A stretch of DNA of 64,000 nucleotides from contig NZ_JBHTHA010000036.1 of assembly GCF_042676385.1 (NCBI RefSeq), positions 1 through 64,000 on the forward strand. Direction: 5' to 3'. Below the pieces are notes generated by a model. It worked only from the letters and a program-made list of their open reading frames with translations. It ran no database searches and was not told the DNA's origin. The position numbers were made by a program, and so were the translations under genes. Of the stretch, positions 43,837-51,865 are shown piece by piece. This DNA comes from Paenibacillus_E sp042676385 (GTDB lineage Bacteria; Bacillota; Bacilli; Paenibacillales; NBRC-103111). The first letter of the stretch is position 1. Every line of letters begins with the position of its first letter.

Positions 43837-44736
43837 ATGGCCTACCCTCAGGAGCTTTGGGAGGACACCCGATTAAACGACAGCAACTATCCGATTAACA
43901 TCTTTCATAATCAGGCCAAATCGGTACAGAAAGGCACAATGATCTTATTCATGCACTGGCATGAACATTTCGAAATCATCGTTATGAAAGCCGGTCAAGC
44001 TGTATTCCATATTGATGGGAAGCCCTATGAAGCCGAAGCGGGCGACATCCTCATCGTCCATTCGGGCAGCCTTCATACGGGCTATAGCTCAAGCGGGCAT
44101 GATGTTGAATACGATTCGATCGTCTTCAATCGATCTCTGCTTCGAAGTCTAGTGATGCCGGATCCCGCACACGCGATATGGGTTGAGCCCTTCTTAAATG
44201 GTCATGTAACTTTCCCGGTCAAACTGGCTCGAGACAATGACCGGACTCTTACTTTTAGCACCCTTCTACAGCAAATTACCCAAGAATTCGATCTTAAAAT
44301 GAACGGTTACGAGCTTGTCATCAGAAGCTCGCTTTATATGTTAATTACGCTTCTTTCGCGTGCATACATGCCTATTTCAAGCCCAGAAGCGACATCGCCT
44401 GCACTCCTTAGAAATCGCGCAAGATTCAAGCAACTACTGCTGGATATAGAGACACAGTTCCATGATCCAATGACCGTGGAACAAGCTGCTAAGCAGGTGA
44501 ATCTGAACGTATTTCACTTCTGCAAAACGTTCAAAAAGACGACCGGCAGCACATTCATCGAATACGTGAATCTCATTCGAGTGCGTGCTGCCGAGCGTCT
44601 TCTTATGGAAACGGATTGGACCGTAACGGAAATTGCCGATCGTATCGGCTGCGGCAATCCGAACTATTTTACCAAGTTATTCAAGCAGTATAAAGGTACG
44701 ACTCCTTCTCAGTTCAGGAAAAACGCGCCAAGTTAA
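43837..44736 (+). CDS. AraC-family transcriptional regulator with cupin sensor
   Basis: 299 residues from the ATG at 43837 (GGAGG seven bases upstream). N-terminal cupin (about 25-110: HWHEHFEIIVMKAG, AEAGDILIVHSGSLHTG) binds a ligand, probably a sugar; C-terminal AraC domain (about 200-299) has two helix-turn-helices (TVEQAAKQVNLNVFHFCKTF, TVTEIADRIGCGNPNYFTKLF). Divergent from the Gfo/Idh gene, its likely target. The stop abuts the convergent permease stop with no gap and no visible terminator. Confidence 0.9.
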   Translation: MAYPQELWEDTRLNDSNYPINIFHNQAKSVQKGTMILFMHWHEHFEIIVMKAGQAVFHIDGKPYEAEAGDILIVHSGSLHTGYSSSGHDVEYDSIVFNRSLLRSLVMPDPAHAIWVEPFLNGHVTFPVKLARDNDRTLTFSTLLQQITQEFDLKMNGYELVIRSSLYMLITLLSRAYMPISSPEATSPALLRNRARFKQLLLDIETQFHDPMTVEQAAKQVNLNVFHFCKTFKKTTGSTFIEYVNLIRVRAAERLLMETDWTVTEIADRIGCGNPNYFTKLFKQYKGTTPSQFRKNAPS

Positions 44737-46086
44737 TCAACGTGCTGATACCTGCTCATGCATTCTTTCTTGAGAAACCGGGATCGGATGAGGCGCCGCG
44801 GGCAGCTCATATTTGGACCAGTTCACCACGGACTCCAGCAACACGGATAGAAGAACCCCCATCGCCAGCCCGTTGCTCACTAGCGGTCGAATATAAAGTG
44901 GGAGCAGCGAGTAAGCTTGCGGGGGAATGTTCATGATACTAACCCCAAGCAGAACAGGCATTGCGATCCGGTATATCGTTTTGGAATTGAACGGTATGCC
45001 TTGAATCGTCCGGAGCGAAGTGCCGAACATTTGCAAATAAGCGACGAACAGCACGGCATTTCCGACACTCGCGGGCAGGGATGAAAATAGTCCGCTCAAT
45101 GCCGGAATAAGGCCTAAAGATGCGAAGAGCGCACCGCCTATAATTAGCGCCTTACGTTCCAGTATTTTCGTGCTTTCGAGTAATCCCACCGAAGAGGTAA
45201 ACAGACCGAAAGGCAGCAGCCCGAAACAAGACGAGAACACCGTAAATACGCCGGTCAATACGTAGGAACGCTTATACTGTGCATCCGAAGTTTTGGTCTG
45301 GTACAATTTTTCCACGGTAGATAAACAAGTGATGGTGTTCGTCATGTTGATTAATCCCACGATAAACGCCGTAATGATGATACCAATTTGCATATTCGGT
45401 TTTCCCCAAGGAAATAACGCAAAAAAAGAACCGGCTTGCTGCTGCGCTTGATGCGTGCTCGGAAATAAAATTTCAAAGGCGATCCACCCGGCAACAATGC
45501 CGATTAAAATCGAATAGCTGCTGACAACGCGCGAGCCTTTCAGGTGAATGATCGCTACGAACAAGGCGATAACAATAGATAAAGCCGTGATCTTTAAATC
45601 CATCACACCTTGGCTATTCATCCCGAGCATGCCTTTGAAGAAATTCATGACCAACTGAATGGTCAGCAGAAATAAAGAAACACCCATTACGATCGGCGTG
45701 AATATTTTCTTCAGCACAACGTGAAAGCCAAGACTGCCGAGTATGATCATGGTCAAACCGGCTAGCAAAAACCCGCTCGCGAGTCCCCCGCCCACTTCCG
45801 TTAAGCTCATTCCTACCGATTGTGCCGATGCGCAAAGGTTCAGCACGAGTCCCCACCAGATCCCTGCAGGCCCATCCATCACCGCATACCGATGGCCCCA
45901 CAAGGCTTGAAGAATACAAAGTACGCCGGTCAAAATGAAAGAACGCTGCAAAGAAGCCGCGATCTCTTCCGGGGCTAATTGAAACGCGTGTCCTATTGAA
46001 AGCGGTACGACAATCGTGTTCGTAAACATGAAAAACAACCACTGCACGCCGGCGAGCCCTATTTTCGGCGATATTTTAGTTAACAT
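44737..46086 (-). CDS. NCS2-family purine/uracil permease-like protein
   Basis: 449 residues, about 14 helices. FTNTIVVPLSIG in helix 1, MDGPAGIWWG in the helix 3 region and GLINMTNTITCLSTVEK (a divergent form of the NCS2 signature) support the nucleobase/ascorbate transporter family, closest in feel to Bacillus YwdJ/uracil-xanthine types. Residues usually contacting the base are partly changed, so the substrate may be unusual. A LysR gene diverges from it. Confidence 0.82.
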   Translation of the reverse strand: MLTKISPKIGLAGVQWLFFMFTNTIVVPLSIGHAFQLAPEEIAASLQRSFILTGVLCILQALWGHRYAVMDGPAGIWWGLVLNLCASAQSVGMSLTEVGGGLASGFLLAGLTMIILGSLGFHVVLKKIFTPIVMGVSLFLLTIQLVMNFFKGMLGMNSQGVMDLKITALSIVIALFVAIIHLKGSRVVSSYSILIGIVAGWIAFEILFPSTHQAQQQAGSFFALFPWGKPNMQIGIIITAFIVGLINMTNTITCLSTVEKLYQTKTSDAQYKRSYVLTGVFTVFSSCFGLLPFGLFTSSVGLLESTKILERKALIIGGALFASLGLIPALSGLFSSLPASVGNAVLFVAYLQMFGTSLRTIQGIPFNSKTIYRIAMPVLLGVSIMNIPPQAYSLLPLYIRPLVSNGLAMGVLLSVLLESVVNWSKYELPAAPHPIPVSQERMHEQVSAR

Positions 46087-46266
46087 AAATCATCACTCAC
46101 AACCTTTAATTGATCCATGAATCCATCCGTCCTTCCTTTACGCAACCCAGCTGTTTTGTGCGATTGACCAAACGCATTGTGCAAAAATATGATAACATGG
46201 GATTCAGCATAGGAATAATATATATTTTGTATCTTTCCCATACGATTTTCATATATCAAAGGAGCA

Positions 46267-47154
46267 ATGAGTACGTTGGATATCAAACAACTCCGCTATT
46301 TTATCGCCATCGCCGAGGAAAAACAGATTACAGCAGCAGCTAAAAAGCTGCACATGGCGCAGCCTCCGCTAAGCCAGCAGTTAAAATTGCTGGAACAGGA
46401 TTTGGGGGTCAAGCTGTTTGAAAAAAGAGGACGTTACTTGCAGTTGACCGAAGCCGGCACGACCTTATACCACTATGCCGTTAAGATCACGAAGGATATG
46501 GAGGAGGCGCAAACGGAGGTTACGCAGATCGGCAGCGGCGTCCGCGGCAAGTTATCGATCGGGATTAATACTATCTCGTATTACCCGCTGCCTAAATTGC
46601 TGCGAACATTCCGGGAAGCGTATCCGCATATTACTTATAAAATCCAGCAAAACGAGTCCGCCCAGCTCGCCAAACTGGTTAAAGAAAAAGTCATTGAGCT
46701 GGCTATCATCCGGTTGCCGCTGCTGCTTGACGATTTCGCCGTCCTGCAATTGCAAAAGGAGCCCTTTTACTTCGTGACATCCGAACCGCAGACGCAAGAT
46801 ACGAAGCGAATCACACTAGAGCAAATAGAGCTGTATCCCCTTATTTTGCCTAGCACAGACGGCTTGGGCATTTTCCATTTAATATTGGAAGAATTCCGAA
46901 TCAGGAATCTAAGTCCCCAAATTATTGGGGAATGTTCCGACATTTCCATTCTGATGGAGCTCGTCTCATCGGGATTCGGTAGTACCATCGTTCCGGAGAC
47001 CGTACTCAAGAAACACCGCGGATATCGGGTTCAAGCTTTCCCCCTTGAGGATTCGGAAGCTGCGGCATCTTCGGCGCTAATCTGGCTGAAACAACATTAT
47101 TTATCGAAAGCTGCACAGCGATTCGTAGAACTGCTCACCTCATCATCCAAGTGA
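46267..47154 (+). CDS. LysR-family transcriptional regulator
   Basis: 295 residues. Helix-turn-helix QITAAAKKLHMAQPPLSQQL (about 17-36) and wing LFEKRGRYLQLT; effector domain about 90-290. The listed ATG follows AAAGGAGC very closely; a TTG at 46276 (LDIKQLRYF) has better spacing and matches the usual family start. Divergent from the NCS2 permease, its likely target. Confidence 0.88.
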   Translation: MSTLDIKQLRYFIAIAEEKQITAAAKKLHMAQPPLSQQLKLLEQDLGVKLFEKRGRYLQLTEAGTTLYHYAVKITKDMEEAQTEVTQIGSGVRGKLSIGINTISYYPLPKLLRTFREAYPHITYKIQQNESAQLAKLVKEKVIELAIIRLPLLLDDFAVLQLQKEPFYFVTSEPQTQDTKRITLEQIELYPLILPSTDGLGIFHLILEEFRIRNLSPQIIGECSDISILMELVSSGFGSTIVPETVLKKHRGYRVQAFPLEDSEAAASSALIWLKQHYLSKAAQRFVELLTSSSK

Positions 47155-47159
47155 AATAT

Positions 47160-47202
47160 AAAAGGAGCCTTGCCGGCATGATCGCCGGCTCTGCCCCCTT
47201 TT
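47160..47202. terminator. bidirectional terminator
   Basis: Outer AAAAGG/CCTTTT and inner GCCGGC/GCCGGC stems between the convergent LysR and HPr-like genes. Confidence 0.75.
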
Positions 47203-47205
47203 CAG

Positions 47206-47469
47206 CTATCGATAAGATTCAAATAAGTTGAACATGCCATGCATCGCTTCCTCTTCATCCTTCCCTTTCGTAACCAGACGTATCGACGTTCCCGCCTTTA
47301 TCGGGACAAGGAGCATGCCCAGAAGACTTTTCACATCAACGACATGCTGTACTTGGTTATGCGGGTATTCAATCAAAATATCGGATATGAAATGGGAAGA
47401 TTTACTGGAGATGTCGATAAGGTCGCTCCGCTCTATGTCCGCGTGTATCACAAACTCATGCACTCTCAT
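47206..47469 (-). CDS. HPr-like protein lacking the active-site His (Crh-like)
   Basis: 87 residues with the HPr fold: FVIHAD, FISDILIEYP, VVDVKSLLGMLLVPIKAGTSI and GKDEEEAM align along the whole HPr chain. The region that should read GIHARPA is replaced by a sequence without His (IERSDLIDIS) and is about two residues shorter, so PEP-dependent phosphotransfer is not possible. The regulatory Ser (Ser46 of HPr; here Ser47 in VKSLLG) is kept. This is the pattern of Crh, a CcpA co-regulator, though sequence divergence is large. GGTAGGTGG precedes the ATG. 28 bases downstream of pepP, same strand. Confidence 0.8.
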   Translation of the reverse strand: MRVHEFVIHADIERSDLIDISSKSSHFISDILIEYPHNQVQHVVDVKSLLGMLLVPIKAGTSIRLVTKGKDEEEAMHGMFNLFESYR

Positions 47470-47497
47470 TGTGCCACCTACCTTGCTAGCAAAATTC

Positions 47498-48592
47498 TTA
47501 TCCGATGACCGTCAGTTCTTTCGGAAAGCTCGTTAACACTTCTACCCCATCATCTGTCACTAGCACGTTATCCTCTATTCGAACGCCGCCAAGGCCTGAT
47601 ATATATATGCCAGGCTCAGCCGTATAAACCATGCCTGTACGCAGTAAATCCGGATTGCCGCTATAGATGGACGGATATTCGTGGATTTCAAGACCCAGCC
47701 CATGTCCTGCACGGGTAATGAAGTACTCGCCGTAGCCTTTACTCGCAATCACTTGGCGTGCCGCTGCATCCAGACTGCCGATAGCCGCACCGGGACGTCC
47801 GGCCTCGATCATGCTCAAATTCGCTTGTAACACCGTTTCGTAGATTTCTTTGTGCTTGGCGCTGATCTCGCCAACGGCAAACGTCCGGGTGATGTCGGAC
47901 GCATAGCCATCAACAAATACCCCCGCGTCGATGAGCAGCAGCTCGCCTTCGCGAATTGGACTGTTGCCCGGCACGCCATGAGGTAGACCCGATTTCTCTC
48001 CGGCTAATACCATCGTCTCGAACGAAGGCCCCTCGGCTCCCAATCGTTTCATGCGGTATTCCATTTCCGCAACGATATCTAGCTCCGTTACACCTGCTTT
48101 TACCAGCGGTAAGGTCGTTCGGATCACTTCCTCAATGCAGTGAATCGCGCGCTTCATGACGGCCACTTCTTCCTTACTTTTCACAACGCGAATCGATACA
48201 AGACCCGGCCCTAAATCCACCGCTTGTTCCGCCCCCGTCATCTCCATCAGAGCATGATAGCGCTTAACATTCAAATGCTCTTCTTGGATCCCGATCCGTG
48301 AAATTCTGCCTCCCAAGTATGGTTTCAACGTTGCGTACGGGTCTTCTTCATCTTTGTGGGAATAAATGTTATTGATACTTGAAACTCTAGCTGCTTTCTC
48401 ATGATCCAGTACCGGCACAAAGAGGAAGGGCTCTTCCCCTTTAACGCAAACAAGCGCCATAAAGCGTTCATGCGGATCCGAGTAAAATCCCGTAAAATAA
48501 TAAATTAGCTTAGGCAGTGTAATAAAAGCAACGTCCAGTCCCTGCTTTTCAAGAAGTGCGTTTAACTGATTCAACCTTTCGTTCATATGCAT
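47498..48592 (-). CDS. M24-family Xaa-Pro dipeptidase/aminopeptidase
   Basis: 364 residues. Creatinase-like N-domain (1-130) and pita-bread catalytic domain (about 140-360). Metal ligands are seen in LLIDAGVFVDGYASDITRT (two Asp), RAGHGLGLEIHE (His), TAEPGIYI (Glu) and VRIEDNVLV (Glu). Cleaves X-Pro dipeptides or N-terminal residues before Pro in the cytoplasm. AAAGG is seven bases before the ATG. A minus-strand promoter (TTCACT, 17 bases, TATAAT) lies at about 48716-48744. Confidence 0.92.
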   Translation of the reverse strand: MHMNERLNQLNALLEKQGLDVAFITLPKLIYYFTGFYSDPHERFMALVCVKGEEPFLFVPVLDHEKAARVSSINNIYSHKDEEDPYATLKPYLGGRISRIGIQEEHLNVKRYHALMEMTGAEQAVDLGPGLVSIRVVKSKEEVAVMKRAIHCIEEVIRTTLPLVKAGVTELDIVAEMEYRMKRLGAEGPSFETMVLAGEKSGLPHGVPGNSPIREGELLLIDAGVFVDGYASDITRTFAVGEISAKHKEIYETVLQANLSMIEAGRPGAAIGSLDAAARQVIASKGYGEYFITRAGHGLGLEIHEYPSIYSGNPDLLRTGMVYTAEPGIYISGLGGVRIEDNVLVTDDGVEVLTSFPKELTVIG

Positions 48593-48689
48593 TCAGCAAC
48601 CTTTCTCCGCGTTCGTAAGTTCTTCGTTCAACATCCAAATTGTACCACGGGTCCATCATCGAAACCACTTCATCTACTTCCGAAAATAT

Positions 48690-48718
48690 TTGTAATTTCC
48701 TTCTATGTGTGGTATTAT
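48690..48718 (+). promoter_or_regulatory. plus-strand promoter of the CDF leader
   Basis: TTGTAA (48690-48695), 17 bases, TATTAT (48713-48718). It would produce a leader of about 140 bases before the CDF start at 48868. It overlaps the divergent pepP promoter on the other strand. Confidence 0.55.
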
Positions 48719-48753
48719 ACAAAGATATTTTTGCAAAGTGAAGTGTTGAGATC

Positions 48754-48852
48754 ATGCTCTCTTATTTATTACTAGATTCCCATATGAAAATAAATCCAAA
48801 TCCCTTGACCAACCGGTCGAGGGATTTTTTTTCCTTGGGGAAACACTTCTGA
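48754..48852 (+). CDS. possible 32-codon leader peptide
   Basis: ATG at 48754 opens a 32-codon frame (MLSYLLLDSHMKINPNPL, then TNRSRDFFSLGKHF) that passes through the hairpin at 48798-48827 and ends at TGA 48850-48852, touching the CDF ribosome site. Upstream GTTGAGA is a weak ribosome site. Translation through the hairpin could prevent termination, as in attenuation. Speculative. Confidence 0.3.
   Translation: MLSYLLLDSHMKINPNPLTNRSRDFFSLGKHF
48798..48832 (+). terminator. intrinsic terminator inside the CDF leader
   Basis: AAATCCCT, GACC, loop, GGTC, AGGGATTT with eight T residues: a textbook terminator, yet no plus-strand gene ends upstream of it and it lies 36 bases before the CDF start. 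It is a candidate attenuator or the end of a small RNA. Confidence 0.75.
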
Positions 48853-48867
48853 AGGAGGTCATCTTTG

Positions 48868-49758
48868 ATGAGCACTGACAACAAATCCTCGGTTTGGGCG
48901 ATATGGATTTCCCTCATCAGCAACATTATTTTGACTGTAATCAAAATCGTGATTGGACTGCTCTTTTACAGTGAAGTTCTACTGGCAGACGGCGTTCACA
49001 ACGCTGGAGATATTATTGCGACGATCGCTGCACTCAGCTCGATGCAAATATCGAAACTCCCTGCCGATGACGACCACCCCTATGGTCATGGCAAAGCAGA
49101 GGTGCTTGGCTCCGGATTTGTCGCCTTTATTTTAGGAATAGCTGCACTTTATATCGCTTATCATTCGATAGCAGGTTTTTTCGAAGATCCTAAAGCACCA
49201 AGCATAATCGCGTTAACCGCGGCAGCCGTTTCATTGATTTGGAAATATGTCCTTTATGCGTATACGCTGAGAATCGGCAAAAAAACGAACAGCAAAGGTC
49301 TTATTGCGACAGCCAAGGATCACCTTGCCGATGTTTATGCTTCTTTGGCGGCTGTTGTCGGGATTGGACTTGCGTTCCTTGGCGAAGCCTACCACCTTCA
49401 TGTTCTAGCTTACGGCGATGCAGCGGCAGGAATTATTGTCTCTTTGTTAGTTTTGAAGCTTGCGATTGAGATGGGCAAGGAATCCTTTGACATTTTGATG
49501 GAAAAAACAGTCGACCAGCAGAAGCTGCTTCAATACACTTCGCTGATTCAAGCGATTCCACAAGTGAAACGCATCGACCGCATTCGCGCACGGGAGCATG
49601 GCCATTATATTTTGGTCGATGCCAGAGTTTCTATTCCGGGTGAGCTGACCATTCAACAGGGGCACGATATCTCTCGCGAAATCAAACGATCAATCATGGA
49701 TCGCCATGCCGACGTGGATGAGGTGCTCATACATTTGAATCCGTGGTATAAAGAATAG
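48868..49758 (+). CDS. cation diffusion facilitator (CDF) metal efflux transporter
   Basis: 296 residues from the ATG at 48868 (GAAGGAGG, nine bases; a TTG one codon earlier is unlikely). Six helices (about 10-200) and a C-terminal cytoplasmic domain (about 205-290). Metal-site motifs are LADGVHNAGD in helix 2, DDDHPYGHGKAE in the loop and AKDHLADVYAS in helix 5. Exports divalent metal (Mn, Zn, Fe or Co) in exchange for protons; the metal cannot be fixed from these motifs. The terminator-containing leader suggests regulation by attenuation or metal sensing. Confidence 0.92.
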   Translation: MSTDNKSSVWAIWISLISNIILTVIKIVIGLLFYSEVLLADGVHNAGDIIATIAALSSMQISKLPADDDHPYGHGKAEVLGSGFVAFILGIAALYIAYHSIAGFFEDPKAPSIIALTAAAVSLIWKYVLYAYTLRIGKKTNSKGLIATAKDHLADVYASLAAVVGIGLAFLGEAYHLHVLAYGDAAAGIIVSLLVLKLAIEMGKESFDILMEKTVDQQKLLQYTSLIQAIPQVKRIDRIRAREHGHYILVDARVSIPGELTIQQGHDISREIKRSIMDRHADVDEVLIHLNPWYKE

Positions 49759-49769
49759 CAATGCCAGAA

Positions 49770-49816
49770 AAAAAAGACGTAACTGGGATCATTTTTCCGC
49801 AGTACGTCCTTTTTTT
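49770..49816 (+). terminator. terminator of the CDF gene
   Basis: GACGT, ACTG pair with CAGT, ACGTC with one bulge, followed by CTTTTTTT. Confidence 0.85.
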
Positions 49817-49855
49817 ATATATCTACTCCCTATGATCCTGTGATGCTAGCATTGA

Positions 49856-50497
49856 TTATTCAGCTTCTGATACAACCGTGAATCGTTCGTTTCGATGCTG
49901 CGGATTCTCAATTTCATCCAATACGGCAATGGCATAGTCCGCATAACTGACATAGCTTTGACCCTGTGCATTCAGTAACAGATGGTCTTTTCCTTTTTGG
50001 TAAGCACCGGTACGTTTGCCAGCTGGATTGAAGAAAGCCGCCGGACTGAGGAATGTCCATTGAATGGAATCCGATTGCTGCAATTCCTTCAGATTTTCAC
50101 CTTGGTTCAGTGCTGTTTGTAAATATTCTTTAGGGAATTCGGGCGTATCTACCAGACGGACGGTTTTGTCAGGATCGACATACAAGCTGCCTGCTCCGCC
50201 AACGACGAGGAGTCTGGTACTTGGAGCGCCTTTTAACGCTTCAATCAGTACTCTTCCTGCTTCTACATGTTTAAACTCCTGCCCCGGCGCTGCGCCAAAT
50301 GCATTCACAACCACATCGAAACCGCTCAGATCCCCTGCTTTTAGTTCGAATACGTCTTTTACCAAAACCGCAACTTGATCATGATCAACTTTAGCTGCGT
50401 TTCTTACGATCGCTGTAACCGAATGCCCTCGATCCAACGCTTCCTTCACAATCACATTTCCCGCTTTTCCACTTGCTCCAATAACTGCTATTTTCAT
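49856..50497 (-). CDS. NAD(P)H-binding atypical SDR (NmrA/YwnB-like)
   Basis: 213 residues from the ATG at 50497 (GGAGGG upstream; the frame is open to 50608). IAVIGASGKAGNVIVKEAL is the GxxGxxG cofactor loop of atypical short-chain dehydrogenases; VVNAFGA and LLVVGGAGSLY follow. There is no YxxxK, as expected for this branch, which may act as a redox sensor or NADPH-dependent reductase. The promoter carries two identical-type operators (50528-50580), so the gene is tightly regulated. Confidence 0.87.
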   Translation of the reverse strand: MKIAVIGASGKAGNVIVKEALDRGHSVTAIVRNAAKVDHDQVAVLVKDVFELKAGDLSGFDVVVNAFGAAPGQEFKHVEAGRVLIEALKGAPSTRLLVVGGAGSLYVDPDKTVRLVDTPEFPKEYLQTALNQGENLKELQQSDSIQWTFLSPAAFFNPAGKRTGAYQKGKDHLLLNAQGQSYVSYADYAIAVLDEIENPQHRNERFTVVSEAE

Positions 50498-50527
50498 CTG
50501 ACAATCCCTCCATAAATTGGCGTTTTC

Positions 50528-50580
50528 GTTGTAATGATTTTCGTTACAACTGACTTTGATGTAATCATTATAGTTACAAC
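50528..50580 (-). promoter_or_regulatory. twin 23-bp operators over the NmrA-type promoter
   Basis: Site 1 (50528-50550): GTTGTAA, nine bases, TTACAAC. Site 2 (50558-50580): GATGTAA, nine bases, TTACAAC. Their centres are exactly 30 bases apart, about three helical turns. Site 2 covers the -10 box of the promoter and site 1 lies downstream between it and the gene. The symmetric TGTAA..TTACA arms recall HxlR- or MarR-type sites. No such regulator gene is near. Confidence 0.75.
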
Positions 50581-50596
50581 TAAGTTGAAATGTCAA
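50567..50596 (-). promoter_or_regulatory. sigma-A promoter of the NmrA-type gene
   Basis: On the minus strand TTGACA (50596-50591), 18 bases, TATAAT (50572-50567): both hexamers are consensus. Confidence 0.85.
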
Positions 50597-50663
50597 TACC
50601 TTCTCCAAATCTTATTTTAAATGGCTTGTCAGACTCCATTATTCCTTTCTCAGCATTCATTAT

Positions 50664-51719
50664 TTACATAGTGAATATGACCACTCCATAACCAAATAGC
50701 GATAGCAGTATGGATCCAATCAGGCCTGCTGTAAATGATTGCATACCAAAACGACGGAATGCGCGGATGTTCACGCTGAGTCCCAGACCCGCCATCGCCA
50801 TGGCAATAAAGAAATAGGCAGCATTAATTAGATCGTTAGTGAGTTCCTTCGATAATACGCCAGACGTATTCATGAAGCACATAACAATAAATCCAAGAAT
50901 GAACCATGGAATGGGAACGGATCGCCATCTTTTGGATTCAGACACCCTATCCTTACCCCTACCTTCACACTTCTTGTCTTCTAAACGTCTAGTCCATATT
51001 CCAATCCCGATAGCTATGGGTACAAGCATAGCGACTCGCGTCAGCTTTACCATGACAGCCATATCCTCAGCTTCACGACCAACGGGTGCAGCCGCTGCGA
51101 TGACATGGGCAATTTCGTGCAAAGTTCCGCCTGCCCAAATGCCATATCCTTGCGGCGTTAAACCCAAGTAAGGGTAAATCATCGTATAAACCATAGTGAA
51201 TAACGTGCCTAATATCGCGACTGATGCCGCACTGATCGCAGTCTCTTCGTCACTTGCCCGCATTTGTGGCGCTATCGCTACTATCGCCGCGGCACCGCAT
51301 ATTGCCGTCCCGCATGCTGTGAGCATCCCGAGTCTTCGTTCAACTTTGAACAGGCGGGAAAGACCATAAACAACACAGATAGCGAACGCGATTTGAAGAA
51401 TCGCTATGATAAGAAGCTGAGGGCCTGCTTGGATCAAATCATTCATATTCAACCGCATTCCTAACAAAATAATACCAAGCCGCAGCAATTTTTTACTTAC
51501 GAATGAGGCGCCTGCAAATGTTTGCTCGGATACCCCCCTTGCTGCTTTCCAACCGATTCCGAGCATAATGGCAATAACTAATTGCCCCATGATGCTGAGT
51601 ATGGGAAAACCGGATAACCCTTTTGCAATCAATGCCAGTGCTAGAGTAAGACCGATTCCTTTGGCGAATCCGAAACCCATTTGCTTCGTGTAGTAAGGAA
51701 CTGCCTTGGCTCGTGCCAT
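50664..51719 (-). CDS. YeiH-family (UPF0324) putative sulfate/sulfite exporter
   Basis: 351 residues from the ATG at 51719 (AAGGAG upstream), about ten helices. KLLRLGIILLGMRLN, ACGTAICGAAAIVAIAP, GGTLHEIAHVIAAA and MAMAGLGLSVN are the conserved blocks of the YeiH/YadS family, linked to export of sulfonates or sulfite. The LysR gene at 51866 diverges from it and is the expected regulator (YeiE/CysL-like). Confidence 0.9.
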   Translation of the reverse strand: MARAKAVPYYTKQMGFGFAKGIGLTLALALIAKGLSGFPILSIMGQLVIAIMLGIGWKAARGVSEQTFAGASFVSKKLLRLGIILLGMRLNMNDLIQAGPQLLIIAILQIAFAICVVYGLSRLFKVERRLGMLTACGTAICGAAAIVAIAPQMRASDEETAISAASVAILGTLFTMVYTMIYPYLGLTPQGYGIWAGGTLHEIAHVIAAAAPVGREAEDMAVMVKLTRVAMLVPIAIGIGIWTRRLEDKKCEGRGKDRVSESKRWRSVPIPWFILGFIVMCFMNTSGVLSKELTNDLINAAYFFIAMAMAGLGLSVNIRAFRRFGMQSFTAGLIGSILLSLFGYGVVIFTM

Positions 51720-51865
51720 TGTGATCACTCCTTCGAGTTTTGCTTGGTAACCTCACTATAAGACGATGAGTTTAAGAATGGAAATACGAATCCCGCATTT
51801 GTACCATAAGTAAAACTTATGATAGACTTGTTAATACTGGGATTGTCTGAACGGAGGGGTATATT

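Noticed and set aside
48549..48755. 68-codon minus-strand frame upstream of pepP
   Set aside because: It overlaps the pepP start and promoter and has no ribosome site; more likely untranslated leader.
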